A DNA stretch of 64,000 nucleotides, from positions 248,001-312,000 of the forward strand of contig CAJTGI010000003.1 of the NCBI GenBank assembly GCA_910575435.1, read 5' to 3'. Source of the DNA: Clostridiaceae bacterium. Lineage in GTDB: Bacteria; Bacillota; Clostridia; Lachnospirales; Lachnospiraceae. The notes under the pieces are model-generated. The model was not told the DNA's origin and made no database searches. It saw only the letters and a program-made list of their open reading frames with translations. Made by a program: the position numbers and the translations under genes. Positions within the stretch are counted from its first letter, which is position 1, and each line of letters opens with the position of its first letter. This document shows, in pieces, positions 51,350 to 60,263 of the stretch.

Positions 51350-53644
51350 ATGTTAGTTATACCAGTATATGATACATTGCTTCTACCTTTTGTAGAGATT
51401 CACGTGCAGGAAGACGTGTTTTCGGAGATAGAGCTGGAGAATATCCAGGAGGAAGAAGAGTTTCTCGTGGTACCCATCAAAAAACAGAAGGACAGGGATC
51501 AGCTGTGCCAGGATGATTTCTATTCCGTGGGAGTATTGGCCAGGAGGACAGCCAGTTTCAGCCAGGAGGAGCAGAGGCTGATGACGGTGGAGATAGGGGA
51601 CCGGGTGCATCTGGGAGAGATGAGCATTGCCCCGGAGAGGGTGGAAGCTTCCTATGATGTGCTGCAGGATGTGCAGGATGTCTCTGAGAGGGATGAAAAG
51701 GCATTTCTCAGGGAATTTAAGGGCTATGCGAAAGATTTGGTGGAAAATCTCCCGGCAGGGGTGATGTATAAGGGAATCATCCGCCGATGGAAGACCATGC
51801 ACGAGGCTGCCACCAATCTGGGTGCTTTTCTGGATTTGGATTCGGAGGAGCGCTATGCCATTCTGGCGGAGGATTCCAGAAATAGGAGATTTCAGCTGAT
51901 TATGGAGGGCATCAAGCGTTTGGTGGGCGCCAAGTCCTGGAATGAGGAACTCCATCGGAAGATGTCGGAAAAAGAGGAAAAAGCCTATAAGATGATGGCG
52001 ATTAAAAAGCAGATGCGGGTGCTGGAGCAGGAATTGGACCATATGGAGGAGGGAAATGCCTCCGAGCAGGAAATGTTTGCAGAGCGCATCGCCCAGGCTG
52101 GCATGCCGGAGGAAGTGGAGAAGGAGGCTAAGCGGGTGCTGAAGCGCTTTGCCATGGAGGATGGCCACGGCAGCGAGTATGGCACGCTCTATGAATATCT
52201 TGACTTTATCACCAGCCTTTCCTGGAAAGAGGAAGAGGGGCAGGAAATTGATCTGGCAGAGGCCAGAAAGGTGCTGGAAAAAGATCATTTTGGGCTGGAT
52301 AAGGTGAAGAAGCGGGTGCTGGAGCAGTTGGCAGTGATGCGGCTGAGAGGGAAGCAGACGGGTTCTATTCTTTTATTTGCGGGGGCTCCCGGCACGGGCA
52401 AGACCAGCATGGGCCAGAGCATTGCCAGGGCGTTAAATCGGAAGTTCGTGCGCATCAGTTTGGGAGGCGTCCGGGACGAGGCCGAGATCCGGGGGCACAG
52501 AAGAACTTATGTGGGCGCCATGCCTGGAAGGATTATGGAGGGCATCAAGCGCAGCGGGGTGAAGAATCCAGTGGTGGTGCTGGATGAGATTGATAAGTTG
52601 GGCCAGGACTACAAGGGAGATCCGGCCAATGCCCTGCTGGAAGTGCTGGACCCGGAGCAAAACCATTCCTATGTGGATCATTTTATGAATGTGCCCTATG
52701 ATTTGTCCAATGTATTTTTCCTTTGTACTGCCAATACATTGGATGGGATTCCCGCCCCCCTTCTTGACCGCATGGAGGTGATTTCCCTGGAGGGATATAC
52801 GCCCACGGAGAAATACCAGATCGGTCGGAAGTATTTGCTTCCAAAGTCCTTGGAGCAGGTGGGGTTGAAGAAGAGTCAGGTGTCCGTCACCCAGGGTGCA
52901 ATGAAAAAGATTATCTCGGATTACACCAGGGAGGCCGGGGTGCGGGGACTGAAGAAGCAGTTGGATAAGATTTGCCGATTTGCCGCAGTGGAAGTGGTGG
53001 AGAAGGAGGCGGATAAGATTTCCATCAAGGAGAGGGATCTCAGGGAGATTCTTGGAAAAAAGGTTGCCAGCCATGACAAGGCTGGGAAGAAGAACCCGCC
53101 GGGAGTGGCCACAGGCCTAGCCTGGACCCAGGCGGGGGGCGAGATGCTCTTTGTGGAGACAGTGAAGACGAAGGGGTCTGGAAAGGTTCACCTCACGGGA
53201 AAGCTGGGAGATGTGATGAAGGAGTCGGCAGAGTTGGCATATACCCTGGTGAAGTCTGATTTCTGGGACAGCGCGGTAGACTTTGAGAAGACTGATGTAC
53301 ACATCCATGTGCCAGAGGGCGCAGTGCCGAAGGATGGGCCTTCTGCGGGAATCACCCTCTATACGGCTCTCTCCTCTCTGATGCTAGATAAGCCGGTGAA
53401 GCCTGATCTTGCCATGACCGGGGAGGTGTCCCTCCAGGGCAAGGTGCTGCCTATCGGCGGGCTTCCGGAAAAATTGATGGCCGCCCAGCGGGCCGGCATC
53501 AAGAAGGTATTAATCCCCAAGGAAAACGAGGAGGACTTGCGGGATGTGGCGGAGGAGATCAAGGAGAAGCTGGAGATTCTACCGGTAGAAAATATTACCC
53601 AGGTGGCCAGAGAGGCCATGGGGATTGAGAGGCAGCGACGATAG
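51350..53644 (+). CDS. lon: ATP-dependent protease Lon
   Basis: This 764-residue AAA+ serine protease degrades misfolded and regulatory proteins. The N-terminal substrate domain (1-200) starts LVIPVYDTLLLPFVEIHV. The ATPase has Walker A FAGAPGTGKTSMG and Walker B VVVLDEIDKLG, and the protease domain has the catalytic KDGPSAGIT serine and the lysine in AGIKKVLIPKEN. Length is normal for LonA. GGAGG lies 5 bases before the ATG. The gene is alone, with CIRCE in front and a strong terminator behind. Confidence 0.95.
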   Translation: MLVIPVYDTLLLPFVEIHVQEDVFSEIELENIQEEEEFLVVPIKKQKDRDQLCQDDFYSVGVLARRTASFSQEEQRLMTVEIGDRVHLGEMSIAPERVEASYDVLQDVQDVSERDEKAFLREFKGYAKDLVENLPAGVMYKGIIRRWKTMHEAATNLGAFLDLDSEERYAILAEDSRNRRFQLIMEGIKRLVGAKSWNEELHRKMSEKEEKAYKMMAIKKQMRVLEQELDHMEEGNASEQEMFAERIAQAGMPEEVEKEAKRVLKRFAMEDGHGSEYGTLYEYLDFITSLSWKEEEGQEIDLAEARKVLEKDHFGLDKVKKRVLEQLAVMRLRGKQTGSILLFAGAPGTGKTSMGQSIARALNRKFVRISLGGVRDEAEIRGHRRTYVGAMPGRIMEGIKRSGVKNPVVVLDEIDKLGQDYKGDPANALLEVLDPEQNHSYVDHFMNVPYDLSNVFFLCTANTLDGIPAPLLDRMEVISLEGYTPTEKYQIGRKYLLPKSLEQVGLKKSQVSVTQGAMKKIISDYTREAGVRGLKKQLDKICRFAAVEVVEKEADKISIKERDLREILGKKVASHDKAGKKNPPGVATGLAWTQAGGEMLFVETVKTKGSGKVHLTGKLGDVMKESAELAYTLVKSDFWDSAVDFEKTDVHIHVPEGAVPKDGPSAGITLYTALSSLMLDKPVKPDLAMTGEVSLQGKVLPIGGLPEKLMAAQRAGIKKVLIPKENEEDLRDVAEEIKEKLEILPVENITQVAREAMGIERQRR

Positions 53645-53651
53645 ATTAAAA

Positions 53652-53704
53652 AATATTCCCCCCATGGCTGGTTGCATCAGCCAAGGGGGGAATATTCATT
53701 TGCT
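53652..53704. terminator. Bidirectional terminator between lon and the hemerythrin gene
   Basis: AATATTCCCCCC (53652-53663) pairs with GGGGGGAATATT (53685-53696), and an inner GGCTG/CAGCC closes a 7-nt loop. T residues follow in both directions. Confidence 0.88.
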
Positions 53705-55099
53705 TTATTTCTTCGAGAAAAATGAATCGATATTGCTTTTGATTCTCTCATCTGGCAAGGTTTTTAACAGGTATCTTTCCGGTTTTAATTCCATGACCTT
53801 CTGGACGGTTTCCCTGTCGCCCCTTCCGGTGAGAAAGATTACCGGGATGTCTGCGATATCCTTATCGGAGCGAATCATTTCCAGTGTCTGCCTTCCATCG
53901 CAGACTGGCATCTCATAATCCAGAAGAATAAGGTCAGGTCTGTCCATTGTCAGGTTTTTGATTGCCGATACGCTGGAGTCTGCCTCTGCCATCTCATAAC
54001 TTCCAGCCAGCAGCCCGATAATCCTGCTGCGCATGAAGTCTGAATCGTCCACCACCATGATTTTCTTTTTCCTCTCTACATCTTGGGTGATTTCTCCATC
54101 ATCTCCGTCCCCATCGGTCTCTGCCTCTGCTTCCGATGTCTTGTCTGCAGTAATATACTCATGGACTGCGTGGAGCGCTCCCTTGTGGTCAAATGACGAT
54201 GTGAGTTTGCCCCGGATGGAATCGGAGGTTGCCATGCAGAATGCAAAATATCCCTCTCCCGTGTCAAAGAGGAGGCTGCAGGGCGGATGGGACCGGTCAA
54301 AGGATTTCTTCAGCTGTTCATGGGTGAGCAGGCCCTCCTTCTCTATCTTGTATAAATCCAAAGATGGAATGTGTTCCCTCAGCTTTTCTAACAGCTGCCG
54401 AGTAATGTATCTGGTGACATTGATAATCATATCATCAATTTTCTGGTAATCGGTATTCAATATCCGGCCAATCATCTTAAGAAGCAGCGACTCCTCGAAA
54501 ACCAGCGTGATTTCCCATTTTTCATTCTGCTGGCCGCGATATATCAGTCGGTTGCAGATGATTTTTCCAAAATCTTCCCCGGCGTATTGCTCGCTAATGA
54601 TTTTGGCCTTCATCTGAAACATGTCTGAGGTAAGCTGAACGATGGCCTGTTCCAAGGAGTCAATCTCTTCTTCGTGTGGAATATCGGCCCATTTGCTAGC
54701 CATTTTTCCCACGATGGCCATATCTTCCGTCTGGGTATGTGCCACGACCCAGCCAATGCACACTCCCAGGAAATGCCGGATGGCTTCTATAGAGTAGTTG
54801 GTCTCTACCATCTCTTCTTCCAACGCCGGGAGCGTGTCAAAACGAAAATTGTCATGCAGGCGCTTATGTATGTCATACTGCTCGTAATTGTTGGAGCGCA
54901 TATATGCTTCCTCATGCTCGAAATGCTCGATTGTATGGTTTTTCAGGTATTTTATGCCCTCTCGACATGCCCATTCGCTTTTGTCCTCATCTTCGCTGAT
55001 TCTGAGAAGCTTATTCATGGTTGAAAAAAGCTGCTTGTGCTCCTTGTCAATAAAGTCCACGCCCAGTGCGTAATTATCATGCCATTTTATTTCTTCCAC
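53705..55099 (-). CDS. Hemerythrin-CheX-REC fusion protein
   Basis: This 464-residue protein links three modules. The first 135 residues are a bacteriohemerythrin (IKWHDNYALGVDFIDKEHKQL, HTIEHFEHEE, IHKRLHDNF) with the histidine and carboxylate ligands of an O2-binding di-iron site. Residues about 150-300 resemble CheX (ITLVFEESLLLKMIGRIL), but the CheC/X catalytic E..N pattern is not preserved. An acidic linker precedes a C-terminal receiver domain (about 345-464, phosphoacceptor in LILLDYEMPVCDG). The start is GTG 55099, 6 bases after AAGGAGG. It probably senses oxygen or redox state. Confidence 0.82.
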   Translation of the reverse strand: MEEIKWHDNYALGVDFIDKEHKQLFSTMNKLLRISEDEDKSEWACREGIKYLKNHTIEHFEHEEAYMRSNNYEQYDIHKRLHDNFRFDTLPALEEEMVETNYSIEAIRHFLGVCIGWVVAHTQTEDMAIVGKMASKWADIPHEEEIDSLEQAIVQLTSDMFQMKAKIISEQYAGEDFGKIICNRLIYRGQQNEKWEITLVFEESLLLKMIGRILNTDYQKIDDMIINVTRYITRQLLEKLREHIPSLDLYKIEKEGLLTHEQLKKSFDRSHPPCSLLFDTGEGYFAFCMATSDSIRGKLTSSFDHKGALHAVHEYITADKTSEAEAETDGDGDDGEITQDVERKKKIMVVDDSDFMRSRIIGLLAGSYEMAEADSSVSAIKNLTMDRPDLILLDYEMPVCDGRQTLEMIRSDKDIADIPVIFLTGRGDRETVQKVMELKPERYLLKTLPDERIKSNIDSFFSKK

Positions 55100-55226
55100 T
55101 TTAACCCTCCTTGCTTTGTAGCAGCGCATATTATATGGATGCAAGGCTTTGGCAAACTTTGGCCCCTGCATTCCTGACCCAATATGACGCTTTATCATTA
55201 ATCATGAAAATAACACATCAAAGTAT

Positions 55227-55255
55227 ATTATACCATTTTTTTGCAATTTTGGCTA
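55227..55255 (-). promoter_or_regulatory. Promoter of the hemerythrin fusion gene
   Basis: On the minus strand TAGCCA and a perfect TATAAT are 17 nt apart, about 130 bases upstream of the GTG start. The gene-free stretch 55100-55419 otherwise holds the divergent promoter at 55286. Confidence 0.55.
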
Positions 55256-55285
55256 TCACAACTTACATAAAAATGAAATATACAG

Positions 55286-55314
55286 TTGTTGGGCAAGTGG
55301 TTCCGTGGTAAAAT
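55286..55314 (+). promoter_or_regulatory. Promoter of the small PGDYI-like gene
   Basis: TTGTTG and TAAAAT are 17 nt apart, about 105 bases upstream of the start at 55420. Confidence 0.5.
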
Positions 55315-55419
55315 AATAGCAGAAGACTTGTAACTTGGACTGGCGATGCTGCCAGTGCATTGGCGCAATAATACAATGGCATATTTGAAAATGAGATTTA
55401 TGAAAGGGAGGACAGGCTG

Positions 55420-55713
55420 ATGAAATGTAGAAGGGTGAATATGGAAGCTGACGTATTGAAGTATGAATTGGGCAAGGGGCTGGAAGATGGTTTTGAACTG
55501 TGGACGGACGTGGTCACCAAGGGATGGATTGTGACGGATTCCCTGGTGAAGATGGCGAGGGAGAATGGGCAGTACGTGTGTCCCTATATTCTTCATCGAA
55601 GGGGCCGGACCTTCATCAATGAGGGGGATTATATCATTACGGATGCGGATGGGACGAAGCATGTGTGTGGGGAGGATAAGATTTTTACCAGATATGAGAA
55701 GATGGAATCCTAA
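55420..55713 (+). CDS. Small PGDYI-like protein
   Basis: This 97-residue protein ends in RGRTFINEGDYIITDADGTK followed by CGEDKIFTRYEKM, resembling the PGDYI family (usual motif V.PGDYI....G..Y....F...Y). That family is common in phages and in Gram-positive hosts, with unknown function. The first 60 residues are soluble and mixed in charge. GGGAGG lies 8 bases before the ATG. It stands alone between two promoters and may be a remnant of a mobile element, but no phage gene is near. Confidence 0.55.
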   Translation: MKCRRVNMEADVLKYELGKGLEDGFELWTDVVTKGWIVTDSLVKMARENGQYVCPYILHRRGRTFINEGDYIITDADGTKHVCGEDKIFTRYEKMES

Positions 55714-55763
55714 CGGGTCGCATTAAAAGATTTGGCTTTTGCAGACGGAAGGTGAAGAAACCC

Positions 55764-55792
55764 TTGAAAAAAGGGAAAATATGTGATATCAT
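55764..55792 (+). promoter_or_regulatory. Promoter of the riboflavin operon
   Basis: TTGAAA and TATCAT are 17 nt apart and end 12 bases before the FMN riboswitch. Confidence 0.6.
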
Positions 55793-55804
55793 AATATGCG
55801 TTAA

Positions 55805-55945
55805 ATCTTCGGGGCGGGGTGAGATTCCCCACCGGCGGTGTTCTGCTCTGATGAGGAGCGGTCAGCCCGCGAGCGTGGCACTTTGGTGCATCGCATGATT
55901 TGGTGAGATTCCAAGGCCGACAGTATAGTCTGGATGTGAGAAGAA
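55805..55945 (+). ncRNA. FMN riboswitch (RFN element)
   Basis: The conserved core is clear: ATCTTCGGGGCGGGGTGAGA, ACCGGCGGTG, the AGCCCGCGAGC segment, GATTTGGTGAGATTCC and GCCGACAGTATAGTCTGGAT, closing with GAGAAGA. FMN binding should favour termination downstream and turn the operon off. Confidence 0.97.
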
Positions 55946-55971
55946 AAGGATATGTTATTGCGTGAGAGTAC

Positions 55972-56011
55972 GGATTTCTGCCAGAAGATTAGTGCGGAAA
56001 TCCTTCTTTTA
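55972..56011 (+). terminator. First hairpin of the riboswitch expression platform
   Basis: GGATTTC (55972-55978) pairs with GAAATCC (55997-56003), followed by TTCTTTTA. It may be a terminator or the anti-terminator partner of the next hairpin. Confidence 0.55.
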
Positions 56012-56065
56012 TTCTGGGAGGTATTGGGTCCAGTTTTTTCCATGCGATGATAAATGAATTTCATG

Positions 56066-56089
56066 TCCCGGAGATTTCCGGGATTTTTT
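56066..56089 (+). terminator. Riboswitch terminator before ribD
   Basis: TCCCGGA (56066-56072) pairs with TCCGGGA (56077-56083) over GATT and is followed by six T. It ends 47 bases before the ribD start and is probably the FMN-controlled terminator. Confidence 0.85.
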
Positions 56090-56136
56090 GCGCTTTACAG
56101 GAAATCAAATTCTGAAAAAAGGCGAGGTGACGGTAT

Positions 56137-57279
56137 TTGGAAGAAAAATTTATGCTCCGGGCGATTGAGCTGGCTAAGGAGGGGGTGGGCAAGGTCAATC
56201 CCAATCCCCTGGTGGGGGCGGTGATTGTGAGAGATGGGGAAATCCTCAGCGAGGGATACCATGCCCGATATGGAGAACTTCATGCGGAGCGCCATGCGTT
56301 CAGCAGATTGGAGAATCCGGAGGCAGCCAGGGGAGCTCAGATGTATGTGACGCTAGAGCCATGCTGCCATCAGGGAAAGCAGCCCCCCTGCACCCAGGCC
56401 ATTATTGACCATGGGATCCGGAAAGTGTATGTGGGTTCTGACGATCCCAATGTACTGGTGGCGGGAAAGGGAATTGCCCTTTTGCGGCAGGCGGGAGTCG
56501 AGGTGGAAACCCAGGTGATGAAAGAGGCTTGCGATGCGCTGAATCCGGTTTTTTTCCATTATATTACAGAAAAGACGCCCTATGTGGTGATGAAGTATGC
56601 CATGACTCTGGATGGGAAGATTGCCTGTGACAGCGGAAAGAGCCAGTGGGTGACGGGAGAGCGGGCCAGAAACCACGTGCAGGAGACTAGGAATGCTCTG
56701 GCAGGGATTATGGTGGGGATTGGCACGGTGCTTGCCGATGATCCCAGCCTGACCTGCCGGATGCCAGGAGGAAGGAATCCGATTCGCATCATTGCTGACA
56801 GCCATCTCCGCATTCCCTTGGAATCAAAGATTGTGCAGACGGCAGGGGAGGTTGCTACCATCGTGGCGGCCACGGAAGAGGGATGTTCCAAATATGAAGA
56901 AAAACGCTATGATTTGGAAAAACTAGGCGTGAGAGTTCTGGCCGTGCCTGGGGGAACTTGCCCGGAGGGGGATGGTCATGTGCCTTCGGCGCAGAATCGG
57001 GTGGATTTGAATGCATTGATGAAAATCCTTGGAAGCCAGGGGATTGACGGCATTCTCCTAGAGGGAGGCGCTGCATTGAACCAGAGCGCCCTGTGGGCGG
57101 GAATCGTCCAGAAGATTCAAGTATATGTTGCCCCAAAGATTTTTGGGGGAGGAGGCGCCTTTACCCCGGTGCGGGGGCTGGGGGTGGAAGAGCCATCGCA
57201 GGCGTTCTTATTCAGAAATCGCAGGATTACAGATTTTGGGGAGGATATCCTGCTGGAGTATGAAATGTGTAAGAAGTGA
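56137..57279 (+). CDS. ribD: Bifunctional riboflavin deaminase/reductase RibD
   Basis: This 380-residue enzyme deaminates and then reduces the pyrimidine intermediate of riboflavin synthesis. The N-terminal deaminase (1-150) has the zinc motifs HAERHAFS and PCCHQGKQPPCTQAI, and the C-terminal NADPH reductase follows (YAMTLDGKIACDSGKSQWVT, GIDGILLEGGAALNQSAL). Translation appears to start at TTG 56137, since GAGGTG lies 7 bases upstream; the next ATG is five codons in. It is the first gene after the FMN riboswitch. A two-hairpin repeat begins at the base after its stop. Confidence 0.94.
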   Translation: MEEKFMLRAIELAKEGVGKVNPNPLVGAVIVRDGEILSEGYHARYGELHAERHAFSRLENPEAARGAQMYVTLEPCCHQGKQPPCTQAIIDHGIRKVYVGSDDPNVLVAGKGIALLRQAGVEVETQVMKEACDALNPVFFHYITEKTPYVVMKYAMTLDGKIACDSGKSQWVTGERARNHVQETRNALAGIMVGIGTVLADDPSLTCRMPGGRNPIRIIADSHLRIPLESKIVQTAGEVATIVAATEEGCSKYEEKRYDLEKLGVRVLAVPGGTCPEGDGHVPSAQNRVDLNALMKILGSQGIDGILLEGGAALNQSALWAGIVQKIQVYVAPKIFGGGGAFTPVRGLGVEEPSQAFLFRNRRITDFGEDILLEYEMCKK

Positions 57280-57378
57280 AGATTTCCTAAGGCAATGCGA
57301 ATGTATGATTTGCACGAAAAAACCATGCCTAAGAAAATCTAAGTCATTTTTAAGTAGAACGCAAAGGCGGCGTTCTTC
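57280..57378 (+). repeat. Two-hairpin 3' element, copy 3 (after ribD)
   Basis: Hairpin I pairs AGATTTCCTAAGGCA (57280-57294) with TGCCTAAGAAAATCT (57326-57340), two mismatches. After AAGTCA, hairpin II pairs AGAACGC (57356-57362) with GCGTTCT (57370-57376) over AAAGGCG. The CTAAGTCA junction matches copy 2. Confidence 0.75.
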
Positions 57379-57456
57379 CGTTTTCATGTAGATGTTTGTG
57401 CCAGCATGGCTGGCATGATTGATAGAATAGGAAATGTGCGGGAGGAGATGATAGCG

Positions 57457-58116
57457 ATGTTTACGGGGATTGTGGAGGAGATGGGCAGGTTAAAATCCAT
57501 TGTCCAGGGGAATCACTCGGCGGTGCTTGCCATAGAGGCCTCCAAGGTGCTGGAGGGGAGTCAGGTTGGCGATAGCATTGCGGTGAATGGCGTATGCCTC
57601 ACGGTGATCTCCATAGGTTCTGGGGAATTTAAGGCGGATGTGATGGCGGAGACGCTGAGGCGGAGTTCCCTGGGGGGGCTTGGCCGGGGCAGCCGGGTGA
57701 ATCTGGAGCGGGCCATGGCGGCGGACGGAAGGTTTGGGGGACATATCGTGTCCGGCCACATTGATGGTACCGGCACCATTGCCTCCATGAAAAAAGAGGG
57801 CAATGCGGTGTGGGTTACGGTTGACGCCGAAGAGCAACTGCTAAAGTACATCGTGGAAAAGGGGTCCATTGCCATCGACGGCATCAGCCTGACGGTGGCG
57901 GCGGTGACGGAGAGTAGTTTTTCCGTGTCGCTGATTCCCCACACGGGGTCGGAGACTACATTGCTTCAGAGAAAGCCCGGGGATCGAGTGAATTTGGAAA
58001 ATGATATCATTGGAAAATACGTGGAGCGTCTGCTGGGCTTTGGTGGGAAGGAGCAGGATAGGGGGGAGAGTCAGAGCGATATTACCATGGATTTTCTTGC
58101 AAAACATGGATTTTAG
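57457..58116 (+). CDS. ribE: Riboflavin synthase alpha subunit
   Basis: This 219-residue enzyme dismutates two lumazines to riboflavin. It begins MFTGIVEEMG and has the duplicated lumazine-binding barrels, with SIAVNGVCLTVI and ERAMAADGRFGGHIVSGHID in the first and SIAIDGISLTVAAV in the second. The C-terminal VNLENDIIGKYVERLL is typical. GGAGGAG precedes ATG 57457. The 177-base gap from ribD holds the two-hairpin element, an unusual spacer within a rib operon. Confidence 0.94.
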   Translation: MFTGIVEEMGRLKSIVQGNHSAVLAIEASKVLEGSQVGDSIAVNGVCLTVISIGSGEFKADVMAETLRRSSLGGLGRGSRVNLERAMAADGRFGGHIVSGHIDGTGTIASMKKEGNAVWVTVDAEEQLLKYIVEKGSIAIDGISLTVAAVTESSFSVSLIPHTGSETTLLQRKPGDRVNLENDIIGKYVERLLGFGGKEQDRGESQSDITMDFLAKHGF

Positions 58117-58255
58117 ATTATTTGGGCGATATTTGCATGTGCATTTCATTTGTGAAAGCGTTATTGCATTGTAAATAAGTTTTGATAGTTGTGAATCACA
58201 GAGCGTCAAATAGTAACAACCGACAATGGAGAATCGTTAGAAGGAGGTCAAATAG

Positions 58256-59464
58256 ATGGAAACTGCGTTTAACACCATTGATGAATTGCTGGAGGAGATC
58301 AGGAATGGAAAGATTGTGGTGGTCATTGACGATGAGGACAGGGAAAACGAGGGGGACGTGATTTGCGCCGCCCAGTTTGCCACCACGGAGAATGTGAATT
58401 TTATGGCATCCTATGCCAAGGGACTGATCTGCATGCCTATGGATGAGGAATATACGGACAAATTAGGGCTGCATCAGATGTGCGAGGTGAACACGGATAA
58501 TCACTGCACGGCCTTTACCGTGTCCATTGACTATAAGGACACGGAAACGGGGATTTCTGCCTATGAGCGATCCATCACTGCCATGAAGACGGTGGCGTCG
58601 GGGGTGAAGCCGGAGGATTTTCGCACGCCGGGGCATATGTTTCCACTCCAGGCAAAAAAGGGAGGGGTGCTGGAGCGCAATGGCCACACGGAGGCCACGG
58701 TGGACTTGGTGAGATTGGCGGGGCTGGCTCCCGTGGGGCTTTGCTGTGAGATTATGCGGGATGATGGGTATATGGCGAGAACCCCCGAACTTCTGGAGTT
58801 TGCCAAAAAGCACCAGTTGAAGGTCGGGCGCATTGCGGACCTAGTGCAGTACCGCAAGGAGCATGAAATCTTGGTGGAGTGCGTGGCTAAGGCGAAGATG
58901 CCTACCCGCTACGGGGAGTTTACCATCCATGGCTATGTGAATAAGATGAATGGGGAACACCATGTGGCACTGGTGAAGGGAGATATCACGGATGGTGCGC
59001 CGGTGCTGTGCCGAGTGCATTCGGAATGCCTGACGGGGGATGCCCTGGGCTCTGCCAGGTGCGATTGCGGGCAGCAGTATGATGCCGCCATGAAGATGAT
59101 TGCCAAGGAGGGCAGGGGGGTTTTGCTGTATATGCGCCAGGAGGGCAGGGGAATTGGCCTGATTAATAAGATTCGTGCCTATGAGCTGCAGGATCGGGGC
59201 AGGGATACGGTGGATGCCAATTTGGAACTGGGATTTCCCGAGGATGCCAGGGATTACACTATAGGAACTCAGATATTGGTGGATTTGGGAATTCGGGAAC
59301 TGCGGCTGATGACAAACAATCCCTTGAAGGTATATGGGCTGTCGGGCTATCATCTGGAGATTGTGGAGAGGGTTCCTATTGAGATGGAGCCCGGGAAATT
59401 TGACTCCTTCTATCTGAAGACGAAGAAGGAGCGGATGGGGCATCTTTTGAACAATGTAGATTAG
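58256..59464 (+). CDS. ribBA: Bifunctional DHBP synthase / GTP cyclohydrolase II
   Basis: This 402-residue bifunctional protein supplies both branches of riboflavin synthesis. The N-terminal DHBP synthase (1-205) has [10 protein letters not shown] and [14 protein letters not shown]. The C-terminal GTP cyclohydrolase II has the zinc motif [40 protein letters not shown] and the [10 protein letters not shown] end. AGGAGG lies 8 bases before the ATG. Both active sites look complete. Confidence 0.96.
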   Translation: METAFNTIDELLEEIRNGKIVVVIDDEDRENEGDVICAAQFATTENVNFMASYAKGLICMPMDEEYTDKLGLHQMCEVNTDNHCTAFTVSIDYKDTETGISAYERSITAMKTVASGVKPEDFRTPGHMFPLQAKKGGVLERNGHTEATVDLVRLAGLAPVGLCCEIMRDDGYMARTPELLEFAKKHQLKVGRIADLVQYRKEHEILVECVAKAKMPTRYGEFTIHGYVNKMNGEHHVALVKGDITDGAPVLCRVHSECLTGDALGSARCDCGQQYDAAMKMIAKEGRGVLLYMRQEGRGIGLINKIRAYELQDRGRDTVDANLELGFPEDARDYTIGTQILVDLGIRELRLMTNNPLKVYGLSGYHLEIVERVPIEMEPGKFDSFYLKTKKERMGHLLNNVD

Positions 59465-59593
59465 GGCTGCTGTCTTGATGGCAGAGGCTTGACGTATTGT
59501 ATCGCTGATACCGTACGCTGGCAATATCGTGGGTATGCGCCGCATGGCACGGATTGCTGTTGATGAATATGCGGCGCAGAAAAGAGGATGATT

Positions 59594-60058
59594 ATGAGAG
59601 TGTTAGAAGGAAACGTTGTGGCAGATGGAGTGAAGATTGGCATTGTGGGGGCGAGGTTTAATGAATTTATTGTATCCAAACTGATTAGCGGCGCCCAGGA
59701 TGGTCTGGTGCGCCATGGGGTTAGGGATGAGGATATCACGCTGGCCTGGGTTCCCGGGGCTTTTGAGATTCCGATGGTGGCAAAGAAGATGGCTCTGTCG
59801 GGGGACTATGATGCGGTCATCTGCCTGGGCGCGGTAATCCGTGGAGCCACCAGCCACTATGACTATGTGTGCGCAGAGGTTTCCAAGGGTATCGCGGCAG
59901 TGGGATTGGAGGCAGGGATTCCCGTGATGTTTGGCGTGGTGACCACGGACAATATCGAGCAGGCTATTGAGAGAGCGGGTACCAAGGCGGGCAATAAGGG
60001 TTATGACTGCGCGCTGGGAGCCATCGAGATGATCAATCTGGCAAAGCAGCTGGGTTAA
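59594..60058 (+). CDS. ribH: 6,7-dimethyl-8-ribityllumazine synthase
   Basis: This 154-residue enzyme condenses the pyrimidine and the four-carbon unit to lumazine and assembles into capsids. Motifs are [52 protein letters not shown] and [23 protein letters not shown] 59594 is 6 bases after GAGG, while the ATG at 59588 touches it. It is the last gene of the rib operon. Confidence 0.95.
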   Translation: MRVLEGNVVADGVKIGIVGARFNEFIVSKLISGAQDGLVRHGVRDEDITLAWVPGAFEIPMVAKKMALSGDYDAVICLGAVIRGATSHYDYVCAEVSKGIAAVGLEAGIPVMFGVVTTDNIEQAIERAGTKAGNKGYDCALGAIEMINLAKQLG

Positions 60059-60140
60059 GTGGCTTTTGCTATTCACGGTTGCTGCGAATTGCAATGATGG
60101 TCCGGATGGCAACATTTTCTAGGGGCAATATTTTCTGATT

Positions 60141-60171
60141 AAATCGCCAGTTGCAAAGGAACTGGCGATTT
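60141..60171. terminator. 12-bp inverted repeat between rib and his genes
   Basis: AAATCGCCAGTT (60141-60152) pairs perfectly with AACTGGCGATTT (60160-60171) over GCAAAGG. It follows ribH by 82 bases and overlaps the -35 box of the hisB promoter. It may end the rib transcript, although the T-run is only three bases. Confidence 0.55.
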
Positions 60172-60179
60172 GCTATACT
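60151..60179 (+). promoter_or_regulatory. Promoter of hisB
   Basis: TTGCAA and TATACT are 17 nt apart, about 85 bases before the gene. The -35 lies within the inverted repeat at 60141-60171. Confidence 0.6.
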
Positions 60180-60263
60180 GTATAGTTAGAGATGTTGCTC
60201 TTTTCCATGAGTGGCTGTGCATGGCAATAGAGAGAATACTTTACAGAGAGATGGGGGATTATG

